DNA from: Ooceraea biroi
Lineage: Eukaryota; Arthropoda; Insecta; Hymenoptera; Formicidae
Direction of reading: 5' to 3'
NCBI RefSeq assembly: GCF_003672135.1
Contig: NC_039516.1
Coordinates: 12,817,838 to 12,881,837, forward strand
DNA: 64,000 bases
Below, one piece after another: positions 12,201-22,851 of this stretch (positions are counted from its first letter, which is position 1; every line of letters begins with the position of its first letter). The translations under genes and the position numbers were made by a program. The notes under the pieces are model-generated. The model saw nothing but the letters and a program-made list of their open reading frames with translations. It did not search any database and was not told the origin of the DNA.

Positions 12201-13894
12201 CAAAGCTGCCTGACCGCGTGAAAGCTCTTTCGTATCGAGTGAATGTTTGGCAGATTCATAAACTGTATATCGCAACTCGGGTAATACTCGGGACATTCGC
12301 AGCCGCCGCCGCGCGCCCGATTCGCCACGGCCGTTGTATACGATCTGGCATCGACGATTAAAACTTTCTACAGAGTGAAAATATGTTTACCGTAGAGTGT
12401 AAACGTGAAGTTAGCATGCGAATTACAGTTCAATCTTACTTTTTAAATATAATTAATTTTTCGTTAATCGATAAGTGCGCTCACCTTGGCAGCGCTCGGT
12501 GTGATAGCGTCATCACCAGCGTCGGAATACGTAATGGGCGAATCTACCATCGTAGATTCGCCCTTATCATAACTGCACGCGTCTGCGAGAGCCTTCAGGA
12601 GGTCCTCATCCTCTGAACTTCTCCAACCGAGCCAGCCGACTTCCGGCTGGCTGCTGCGAGCTATCACGGCGCCGTTATTGACGTGTCTTAAAACAAGATA
12701 TCGCGATGATAAGATAAATGTAAGTCAATCACATCGTACGTGCACGAAGAGGCGAAGAAGCCGTACGTACCTCCAAACGATAGCTGGAATTCGCCTAGAG
12801 CTTCTAAATTTGGCAACGAACTCGAGGATCTTGTCGGAAATGCAAGCAGGAACTAGGAGCTGCGGCGGGTAGGATGGACACATCCGGTAGTCCTTGTTTA
12901 TCTGGCTTATGCGCCACGTGCCGTGTAAATTGAACTTTAATCGCTCAACCTGTCGCACAATTTCGTTCGTGACGTCGGATCATGATACACAGATATTAAA
13001 TTCAGTATGACTGTCGAGAGCTTGAGTGATGCACTCACCTCTGAATTAAATGTAGTAATATAAGAACTATTATCTTTTCCGAGCCTAGGATAGTCCTTGC
13101 CCTCTTCTACGGACCAGGCATAGTACGCGAATGCAAATATATCCTCTATGCTCTTACGCGGGTAGGTCACTTTGTGTAATCGTTTGAACCACTCCAAACA
13201 GTGCTCGTTAGTGGTAAATGCGCAACTGAAATATATCAGAATTTCCATGTTTTTTTTCTCCATTGAAGCGTTTACGCACAAACGACGAATCCGATCTGCT
13301 ATCTGATAATTGGGTGAACGAGAAACGTACCTTAAAGAACGTGCGTCTTTGCATCCAATGTGCAAGTAGAAAATCTCCTTGACCTCCAGTTGCTCGATGA
13401 GACCGAGAGGTATGTTGTAACAGGTCTGGCTCAGCTGCAGGTAGAGCCTGTAATTCGAGAGCGCCAGGACACCCTCCGTCGTCCGTCCCAGCGCGACGAC
13501 CGATTCCCCGCTCAGCGGCGTGAACGGGATCGTCAGCGTCTCGTCCTCGCACTCGAAGTGCGTGTGCTTGGGGAACAGCTCCGAGGCGTGGAGGTGACAT
13601 ATGGACTGCAGGCTGGTCGGCTCGTCGGAACTCTCCATCTCTTCGCTCTTCAACATAGAAAATTTGCGTCCTTGACATTCGGTCACATGCGCGTGCCTAT
13701 CTCGAGTAATCGAGATCAAGATCGCAGGAGCAGAACAACGGCTTCGAGATCGTTGTCTTATCTCTCTCTGTGTGTTGTGTTATTGTACGTCGTATCAGCG
13801 ATTCCACGCAGAAGCAACTTACCTCGGAGGAAACTTTATCAGTGACTATCGGATGCTCCGAGATTAAGGTGTCCTGCCTCCTGCAACATATCAT
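9231..13894 (-). CDS. MTMR3: Myotubularin-related phosphoinositide 3-phosphatase, MTMR3/4 type, with FYVE finger
   Basis: About 14 exons on the minus strand. In order: a PH-GRAM domain (13.65-13.04 kb, with ALSNYRLYLQ and CLEWFKRLHK), the myotubularin phosphatase domain (12.95-11.36 kb) with the intact CX5R active site VHCSDGWDRT near 11.94 kb, a low-complexity Ser/Thr/Asp-rich linker (11.26-10.28 kb), and a C-terminal FYVE finger (9.93-9.40 kb) with WVPD, CMGC, RKHHCR, CCGKIFCADC and VRVCSDCY. The enzyme removes the 3-phosphate from PI3P and PI(3,5)P2 on endosomal and autophagic membranes; a catalytic Cys and Arg are both present, so it should be active. Order and wording match vertebrate MTMR3/MTMR4. 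The 5' end is uncertain: 13894 is one possible Met, but GTTGCAG nearby could be a 3' splice site for a farther upstream exon. Confidence 0.9.
12536..12563. repeat. Perfect 12-bp inverted repeat inside an MTMR coding exon
   Basis: Arms GGGCGAATCTAC and GTAGATTCGCCC are separated by four bases (CATC). It lies in the exon encoding a weakly conserved acidic/Ser stretch of the phosphatase domain and could form a strong hairpin in the transcript. Confidence 0.8.
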
Positions 13895-15424
13895 CAGCTG
13901 TCTGTAATGACACGTACATTCCAAACGTACACGTGCGTGTGGCGCATTAATGTTTACATTGTCAATAGTGTGCTCGGCTTGGCGCGGCGCTTTAAGAACA
14001 AAGATACCAATAACGTTCACTTATTCGTCTCCGCTGCGGAACGTGAACCTAAATAACACAAAGGCGGTTGTATATATGCATATATGAAAACACTGTTAAA
14101 ATCATTGTCGCTTTTACAATAGACGCGCTCCGTTTAATTCATATTTAAATTTCAGGGTCAAGCGCGAGGTGCCGACTGAAATAACCGCGTTGGGCACACG
14201 TCCGGGACACAAAAGCATAAAGATGCCAAAGGCAATGCTCTCCTGCTTCTCTAGGAATAAACGTGCAGATAAACTCTTATCGCGGCTATTATCGGCGTTC
14301 AATTATCATAACTCAGTAGTAGTATCGGCACTATCGGCGCTATTAACTGTCACTTTTCGTTTAACGGCAAGTGCAATTCGCTCCGGGTATCTTCTCCACC
14401 CTTTGTTTCTCGTCTCAAAGTCCAACCACATATCCGTGTATGTGCATGTTAAATGCAGAAATCAACCGGATACGTCAGTGCAGCGCACATGCTTTATCGT
14501 ACACGGCTTTTCCTCGCAATTATCTTCCTCCTCCGGCACGCCGTTTCCTCTTTCCTCGTTTTACTTCTCGCTGCCGATTCACCTACGACCACCTGGACGG
14601 TACACGCGCGCGGTTGCCGAACCATCCGCCGGACGCCTCGGCATCCTCGTGCCGCGACGCATCACACTTTAATCGCAATGTCATCGTGCAGGCGGCTCCT
14701 GAAACCGCGAGCGCGCAGGGAAAGCGGCTCTCGCGCTCGGGGCACCGACGTCGATTATCGCCAATTCCGGTCGACCGACTTTTTCGTTCCGTCCAGATCG
14801 CACGGAGGTGGGAACGCAACGTAGAAAGGGACAGCGACCGAGGATTTAATTAATTCCGACTCCGTCGGGGCTCGCGGTCGCCGTGCCACGCTCGGCGGCA
14901 TGCATGCGCAAGCCCGACGGCCGCGTCTCTCTTTTCGCCGCTATCTCGCGCTTTAGAAGACGGATACCGATGCGACAGATTACGGAGAGAAACCGGAACG
15001 GGGGAAGAAGATACGGCACTTGGCAATTCGAGTTTCGATGTCGGGCAGGTCGAGACGACCTCGAGGGACAACGTCGCGAGGCTCGATGTCGGCGCCGAGA
15101 CGAACGGGACTCGGCGCACGTCGGCACTCATTCGCGTCGGTCGCGCGATTCTCGGCACTCGGTTCCCGAGGCATTCCGCACGCGGCTAGTCTCACTTGGA
15201 ACGCCAGCTACCGCTCCGGGAACGCCTTCGTCGCTTCGGTTAGATCGGTCCTTCGCGTCTCCGCGGGCCTTCTACTCGCGCTTCTCCCTCACCGACGACG
15301 CCCGAGCGGCGCGCGTTTATCGCGGCGAAACGCGCGACACACACACGGCGCGATCGCGGGATACACGGACCCATTATTGCGTCTCCCCCGTTTCAAAACG
15401 CAGCTGGCGACGCGGAACGGTGCA

Positions 15425-15472
15425 GCGCACGGCACGGCACGGCACGGCACGACGCGGCTTGGCTTGGCTTGG
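15425..15472. repeat. Short tandem repeats (GGCAC)n and (TTGGC)n
   Basis: A run of GGCAC pentamers is followed directly by GGCTT pentamers inside the CpG-rich block. Confidence 0.75.
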
Positions 15473-17320
15473 CGCCGCGCGAGTTATCCCGTGTTCCGCT
15501 CTATTCCGTTCCGCGTCTCTCAGCCCGGCCTCTCCTTCTTCGCTCTTATTATTATGCGGCGGCCGAGGGCCAGCTCGGCGACGTGTGTCAACCTTGAGAC
15601 GCGCGTCGCGCATGGCGCGTAATTACTCGCGCGATTACTCGCTCTCTCGCTCTAGTTCTCTCTTTCTCCTTTTTTCTCTCTCGTTACCTTGAGGGAGAAA
15701 GAGAAGGAGAGAGCGCGCGTAACCGCACTCGCGGTGTCGCGCGAGCGCACGTAGACTCGCTTCTTACTCACTTCTAGACTGCGAGGTGTCCCACGCGATG
15801 GACGACGCACGTCGGTCTGTCGCCAAGACTTTTTCTCTCTCTCTCTCTATCTGTCTGTCTGTCTATCCTCTTCTCTATCTCTCTTCTTCCAGTCTGTACT
15901 CCTTCGCGCGGAATGCACGAACCAAACAACCGCTTCGAGACGGTGTGCTTGTCGTTGCCGATCGAGGGAGAGACGCCACGCACTATCGACGCTGCGCCGC
16001 GACGCGGGGCATCGTCCTCACGGGTCGCACCGCGACGACGGCGTAGGGACGCGGACGGGCGACGTGCGTGTGGGCTGAACGACGACGACCGTGAGAGCTC
16101 GATGGTGGTGGTGGCGGCGACGGTGACGGCGACGATCAGTTCTCATTACGGCGGCTGGTTCTCATCGAGAGCGCGTGCCCTGCGCGTGTTGTCTCGCCGA
16201 CGGGTCCAACGGCGGCCAGGCGGGCGGGCGCGGAATCGCGGCGCGTAAACGGGATCCTCGTTACCGCAATAATGCGTAGCCGGAATTACGATACACTCGC
16301 GGATCCTAGGAGCCGTAAGCCTCGCGACCATGCACCGCCGACGTGAAAGCTGTTGTACTGACAGGTCGTTCTACGTACGGCATGAAGGCGGCTTTCCACG
16401 GAAGTTGTTCCTGCGACGTCGCGCCGTGAGAATCGACAAGCGCATTACCGTTGCTTTTGCCCTCTAACCTCTCCGCTGCTTGTCCGTTCTCTTTCCCTTC
16501 CTTTTGCAAGTTTGAGCGCCTTACGAGCGTTTCAGCGAGTCTGTTTGTTTTAGCTTTATTTACCTGTATATATTTCATATGTGAAGGGATAAAAGAGATC
16601 CGAGAGAAAAGAAGGAAGGAGATTGAGTGCAGAAGGTGTAGGTCTTCATGTAGGGCTTATTTTCAATGCACAGGTAAGTCCGATCTTGAGCGATGATTGG
16701 TGGATTTATTGAGGCTCGAGGATTGGCTACTCGTAATGTAACTTGAATGAAAATGTATGAAAGATTGAGAAATTAATCGAATTCCGAGGATTAATTTTGA
16801 AAATCCTGAAACTGATCTTTGATGTGAAGTTTTCGATTCACAAAACAGAGACTTACGTATCTCAGTATTTTATAACTCTAAATATTAATCTTCCAAGCAA
16901 TCAACTCGTCCGAAATAGACATTCAGACAACTTTGAGGAAACTTTCCAGTGATAGTTTTCATAATTTAAATTTGAAAAAACTTTGTAAAATTTATAAAAT
17001 GTTAGAATACGATAAATTCTGATAAAAAAAGTAAAAATAAAAATAGAGGCGAAATTGTAACGCATGTAATATCTTTATTAAATCGATACTCTTTTTAATC
17101 TCCCTTTAACAATAGCACTAAAAAATTAAGTGAGATGTTTCAAGTCATTCGAGACATATGAAGCAATTGTACGTCACGATGTACGTCAAATGTACATTTA
17201 AAGTGAAAAAACCTGACTTATAATTCAAGTAATATTTCATTCATCATCGATGACGACAGCCATAAATTTACATAATGCCTAGTCGTAGACAACGATGATT
17301 GCTTGCTCGATGAATAATTT

Positions 17321-17326
17321 TTTATT
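17321..17326 (-). terminator. Candidate poly(A) signal of Hikeshi
   Basis: AATAAA on the minus strand about 130 bases beyond the stop codon. Confidence 0.4.
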
Positions 17327-17453
17327 GAATTTAATGAAGCAAAATTGGCCGCAAAAATCAACCTGAATTTTTGATGAACGTTTTGACTGATCCGATATCG
17401 ACAAAAGCTCTAAGGTTATATTACAGGTCTTATGTTACACGTCGTCCTCGTGA

Positions 17454-18324
17454 TTACGACTTCCAAAAGTTTGGATTCTGCTGCAACCGCCTCTCGAACG
17501 TCTCGTACCAGTTTTGCAGCACGGACAGTGGTACGAAGTTCTCCGTGGGGTTTGGCGTCATTTGCGTCTGCGTCACCGTGAAACTCGACACGTAGTTCAC
17601 GAAACTGGTCATCATCTTCTGCACGAACTCCATGAACGAATTATTCGTAGTCGCGGTCACCGCGGCCGTCTGTTGCCCGATCACCGTCAGCGGTTCTACG
17701 GACACTCCGATTTGCGCGACGTGCGAGATCTTGCCGACCCCGAATATGTCCACGTTGCCGTTCTCGAACTCGTTCTTCCTCTTCTTCGATATCTTGAAGA
17801 TGGCCGATGGCTTGGTGTTGGAAATGTACCCCAAAAATTGCCAGTTGGGTGGTGCGTTTGCGTCTGGCCAGCTGAAGTACACTGTCAAGTACACAGTGCG
17901 CATAAATTTAATTTGAAATCACTGAATAATTTATGCGTAAGAGTAATGCTTGCCAGCTAGCTTTACCTGAACCTCCCGTGCCATCTGGAAAAGGTATGGT
18001 CCCCGTTAAAAAGACTACTATATGATTTATGTTGTCCGCTTCAGGCACAGTGAATAAAAACTGATTCTCTCCAACCTGTTGGAAGTCAGTTTGGGGCTGG
18101 AACAAGAAGATTTCATTCATGCGCACAGGTAACGCTGCATACACATGTTTCACTTATAATTATTGAATAAATAACACATTATATTTTTAAGTTTAGGTTA
18201 GGTTAAAATAACGTGACGAAAACACGACTGGAATAATCCGTTGCAAAAATCAACGAACGCTATACAATGCAACTGCGACGTAGTTGATACTCACGAGTCG
18301 TCCGGCCACGAGTACGCCCAGCAT
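17454..18324 (-). CDS. HIKESHI: Hikeshi / OPI10 homologue, Hsp70 nuclear import carrier
   Basis: Three exons: 18324-18295, 18096-17967 and 17881-17454, which join to 195 residues, close to the 197 of the human protein. The start MLGVLVAGRL, then QTDFQQVGENQFLF, the DNINHIVVFLTGTIPFPDG strand and YFSWP, then PSAIFKISK and AQIGVSVEPL, follow the family order. The C-terminal part has the helix-rich FVQKMMTSFVNYVSSF segment. Hikeshi carries ATP-bound Hsp70 through the nuclear pore during heat stress by binding FG-nucleoporins, independently of importin-beta. All splice sites are GT-AG and the phases fit. Nothing odd was seen. Confidence 0.92.
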
Positions 18325-19132
18325 TTTCGTGATGCATGTAAGTCATTCCAATCTGTATTCCTCGGCATAATATACTCAAGTACGGTATATTACAAAAATA
18401 CCAGATCATGGAAGTTGAGAGCAGTGTTCAGGCAGATCGTGAGACAAATCTTAAGCATGCGCAACCGTCGCTCATCCATAGAGCACATGAATAGGTAGAA
18501 CGGTAACTACAGGTGTTAAAAAAGGTAGCAATTGCAATTGCAAACGCGTGGAAAATTCATGGAAAAGTAAGCATGAAGCAACGAGTCGAACATATTAATA
18601 ATATTAATTTTATATATTTTTTAAAGTAACAATTCTGAAAACGAATAATAATATTATAAAAGAGAGAGATAATTCAAGTTAGAAAAAATTGTAACTTAAT
18701 AGAACGTTCAAAAGGTACTATTTATTTATTATTAAATAATATATGTATAATGCTATTTAATTTTCTAAATTGCCAATATTAATATATTTTATCTCTCTGT
18801 CTCTCTCAATGTCTTTCGTATTATATCAGTTGCATTGTAAGAAAGGTTTCCGCGAGATGAGTTACACCTTTTTGCCATAAATTGATTTATGATTTATACG
18901 CGCCCACACATTCGCGAACGAACAACGTACTGCGCGCGGCGCGCGCGTGACGTAAAAACGACGTACGTACAGCTGGAAAGTGTAATGGAAATAACGATTA
19001 TGTCACTTCGGATGATTTCCGCATTATCAATCGCGTTTGCTTCACTTCGATAATATTTTGCCGCGGAAAGAGAAAGGATCGCGCAAAGGAGGGAGACGGA
19101 GGAAAACGACAAATAAGGCAAATATAGACGAT

Positions 19133-19168
19133 TGTATCATTACGCGTGAGCTCACGCGTAATGATACA
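19133..19168. promoter_or_regulatory. Perfect 36-bp palindrome in CpG-rich upstream DNA
   Basis: The half site TGTATCATTACGCGTGAG is followed immediately by its exact reverse complement. There is no spacer and no mismatch. Such a site could bind a dimeric factor or extrude as a cruciform; function is inference. Confidence 0.5.
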
Positions 19169-21159
19169 CTCGGCATCGTTTATGCCCACATCTCGAGTTA
19201 AACGTTTCCGCGTTCGAATCGCGGATTGCATCTAGATATTCGCGCATTGCATCTGGCAATTCTGGCAAAACCCTTCCTTCCCTTTTTTTACGTGTTCTTC
19301 AAAATTGCGTTTCATCTTTTGCGTTTCCGATGTGGCAAGTCGAGCTCGCGGCCGATCCGAAAGCCGCTTGAAAAAGGCGAAGGCGTGCGCAGCGCCGATT
19401 ATAGCCGCGTGATTTTCGTCGCCAAGCGTCGCCGATTTCGCATCGATTTCGGATCGAACGTGCTCGCCTCGAGCGCGATTATGATCCTCACGTGGGTGGG
19501 CCGTGCCTAGGGCAGCCGGTGGGCAGCGGCGAGCGGCGAAATAGAGGCGAAAAAGAAACGGCAGAAATATAAGTAAGTGTATACCGCGCGCCGCTCCTTA
19601 TCGCGTCCTCGTATCTGCCTCTCGTAAACACGCGGCGCGGCGGCGGTGGCGCGCGCGAATTCTCCGAGCGAGCGAGCGGCCGTCGCGTCGCGTCGTCGAG
19701 AGCGCGCCTCTAGCCAGCGCGAATGCGCGATGCCGTAGCCCGTTATTTCGCCGCTGCCGATCGCGCGAGCGATTCGCGCCTCCGCGATTTCCGCGATCCC
19801 ACGACGGGAGAGTCGCCTCGATCCCCGAGATCGTCCTACCGTGAGTATCACTCCACGTTATCTGTTATAACAATTTCCATGTGCGCGCGTCGGGTTCGCG
19901 ATTTCAATTTTCTCGGATGAGTTTTTTCGATCGACGAATTCATTTCCGTTTTCCTTTCCCGTACATTTGCATTCTTCTTGATAACACGAGAAAAACGAAC
20001 GAGTTTCTCTCGTTCCGGCTGCCTTATTCCTTCTTCCGCACTTGGAATAATTAAGCGAGTGCCTAGTGTTTACGTTTCGAAAGGAGAAGAGAAGAACAGA
20101 CTAGGATTCAGGAACTAACGAGTAAACTTTTACACGTGCTCTTCCGCCCGACGGCTAACGTCGTCACCATTGTCAATGCGGAACTTGCCGCCAACCCGGA
20201 TTTGCGCACGCGAGTTATGCGATTTGCAAACAATCCTCGATCTTTTCCTCGTCGGCTTGAAAAACACCGTCTTCGATTATTGCATAATCCTCCATTAAAA
20301 AATAATAACCCGACAAAAATGTCAAAATAAAATGACTTACGATTACAATAATAATAATAATAATAAATAAAAGATATACTAACACGGCATTCATATATTT
20401 ATTGCCATCGTCGATGGCTCAGCATCGTTCATTTCCATCACCTAACTCGGCAAGACGACTCGCAGCGCGTGCGATCGATTAGAAGAGAAACGCCCGCGAG
20501 TTCGCGCGCGGAACTTCGATTTTCGAGCGCGCTCGCTCGCTCGCGCCGCACTCCCATACCATATTTGATCAAAAACGTCGCGCGCCGTGGCCTGGCTCCC
20601 TTTTACTTCGCCCCGTGTGCGCGCACACGGCCGACACGTCCGTCGAAAGGTTGCCGCGCGCGCCCGGCAGCTTAGGCGATTTAGGCGCGGAGGAGAGGTG
20701 CCTTTAAGGACGACGGACACCCGGACCGGGGGACCGGACTGATGTCATCGACCGTTCTTAAGGCAACGATGCCGCCGGCGCGCATGAAATTCAAGCGATG
20801 ACTTGCGATTTCGAATCTCTCGATCTCGAAAGCCCGCGAAAGCAAATAAGGCAAAGCGAAACGTAATATTATCGATCAATTGTGTATGGCAACTTTGCAA
20901 TTGAGAGCCCCTGCGGGGCCCGAGACAGACGCTCGATAACGATTTCTATGGATTTACTAGAGTCGAACATTCATTAGATTTGTATACAGCGAGGTTTCCT
21001 ACATTGGCAATACTTGCGTATCATTGACGCTAATTTCACACCGCCTGCATTTTCTCTACCTTGAAGTTGACTATATATATATATTGGCAAGAGCGTGACC
21101 TCTCGCGATTGCCGTATTATCTTGTAGCAATCATACATAAAATAATAAATACGCATCTA

Positions 21160-22107
21160 CCCAGTAAGCAAAATGTGTGCAATCTGCCAGCGGATTGGCA
21201 ACAGATTACTGCAGAAGTTGATAGCAAATTGGCATCCGTTATGTCCGCATTAGGATAGTGATCTGCCAGCAGAGCCTGCTAACAGACTCTGACAGCAGAT
21301 TGGCGGCAGAAACCGAGCAGGATCTGTTAACATCTGACGGCAGATTGACAGCAGAAACCGAACAGAATCTGCAGCTTTTGGCCATTCATATTTACGATAT
21401 ATTAAAGCATGTGTTTACTTTTAACACTATAAATTGGCATTTTATATTACCATGTGTTAAAAGAACGCATTTCTTTGTTTGTTAAATTAAAGTACATTTG
21501 GCTTGATGTGTCTTTCAGACAGTTCGTTGCATAATCTCTCTCTTATTGTTAATTTATTCTAATCTGAAGTCCGAATTTTGCTTTCGAACTTGAGATTGCT
21601 CGTGGCGTGCGTGAACTACATGAACGTTGTCCATGGGAGCCTCTGTGCCGCAAGTGCAAAAATTTTCAGAAAAATTAATATTATCGTGCCAGGACGCGTA
21701 TATTAACTTATATAACTGTTAGGCTAAATCTTAACATCGAGTAAGAACTCAACGTGTGCGCCGCATAGCGGTGTGGAGCGAAAACACATATTCATAGCCG
21801 TGTAAATTTGAATACTGTCAAAAGCTGCAGATCCTGTTCGGTTTCTGCTGTCAGATTCCGCGCGTGCAGATCTTGCTCGGTTTCTGCTGCCAATCTGTCG
21901 TTAGATTCCGCGTGCGCAAATTTTGCTCGGTTTCTGCCGCCAATTTGTTCTTAGATTTTGTGAGCAAGCTCTGTTACATTTCTGGCACCAATTTGTCGAA
22001 TTAATCGTTAATAACAACTTCTGTATCAAATTTGTTGTCTTTTGGTTGGCAATAGTTGATAGCAGATAGTTAGCATCATCTGCTTTCGGCAGACTTGGCT
22101 ATCTGGG
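21160..22107. mobile_element. Non-autonomous TIR-like element with subterminal inverted arrays
   Basis: The ends read CCCAGTAAGC... and ...ATCTGGG and are flanked on both sides by TA, consistent with a TA target duplication. Inside the left end (about 21180-21385) several copies of a unit containing GCAGATT, GGCAG and AAACCGAGCAGGATCTG occur. The same unit occurs about three to four times in inverse orientation at 21820-21960, followed by a diverged tail. There is no transposase frame, so it would be a passenger element about 0.95 kb long. Terminal repeats are short and diverged, so the class is uncertain. Confidence 0.6.
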
Positions 22108-22798
22108 TAACGTCAGAAAATGTGATACGATCATGTACTACTACACTTTCCCCTTTCTAAGCTTCCTTTAACCTCCTATCTAAGATATTTTTATCTACTA
22201 TATCTTACTGCACATAACGCTTATATTTCTTAGAACAAAGTTTTCTCGAAATAATGAAAATAATTTAATATCGTTCTATCTTTCTCATTTTACTTCCGTT
22301 AGCGGAAAATCGAAGAACAAGATATCTTTCTCTAGCCTTCTCGACATTTTGTCACAGCTGACTCGCGCGAGCAGAATCCATAAACGCGTGTACGACATTA
22401 AAAGTCCGCGGAGACTCTCGCGTATGACGGTATCGATCGAAAATTACTCGTGATCGCATCGGACATGCGACTTTTATACACGCGGGAGTATTTTTTGAAC
22501 CGTGGCGCGCGCGCGCGATCTCGATCTAGCAGCGAGCGCCGATGACGTCACCGCCATGTACATACATGCATACACGCGCAGCGCGAAGTTAGGCGCGAGT
22601 ACCAGCGAGGCGCGTCGAGTCAACCACGAAATTCAAGGTCCTCGGAGGCGTGCGCGCGCGCGTGAGCGCACGGAGCGGCACGGTTCGGAGAGCCCGTGCG
22701 AACTTCACCGTGTGTGACATCACGCTTCATTGTTGGAGGTTTACGTCATTCCCCGAGTCCGCTTCGTGGAGCGCGGTGCGTGGAGAGACGTCGGACGG

Positions 22799-22851
22799 GT
22801 GCACGCACGCACGCATGCTCGCTCGCAAGCATGCACGCACGCACGCACGCA
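22799..22851. repeat. (GCAC)n tetranucleotide repeat, interrupted
   Basis: Repeated GCAC units with short interruptions containing GCTC and GCAAGCAT, in the second CpG-rich block. Confidence 0.75.

Larger units (their letters stand above)
13895..17453. other. CpG-rich intergenic block upstream of MTMR; 3' flank of Hikeshi
   Basis: From 14.38 to 16.26 kb the DNA is very GC- and CpG-rich, with many long but Arg/Ser/Pro-rich open frames on both strands that show no domain; I read these as compositional. The block probably holds the MTMR promoter and untranslated first exon(s). A CAG/GTAAGT donor-like site occurs at 16673 on the plus strand. 16.7-17.4 kb is AT-rich and includes a minus-strand AATAAA at 17321-17326 suited to Hikeshi. 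Confidence 0.5.

Noticed and set aside
14883..15692. 269-codon open frame on the plus strand
   Set aside because: Arg/Ser-rich translation of CpG-rich repeats such as (GGCAC)n; overlapping long frames on both strands show it is compositional.
16306..16578. 90-codon minus-strand frame with reasonable composition
   Set aside because: No recognisable domain, no clear splice context and a weak start; could be a real exon but cannot be supported.
19208..19224. Perfect tRNA-like T-arm (stem CCGCG, loop TTCGAAT)
   Set aside because: No matching acceptor, D-arm or anticodon stem upstream; the following bases do not pair with any sequence at the expected distance.
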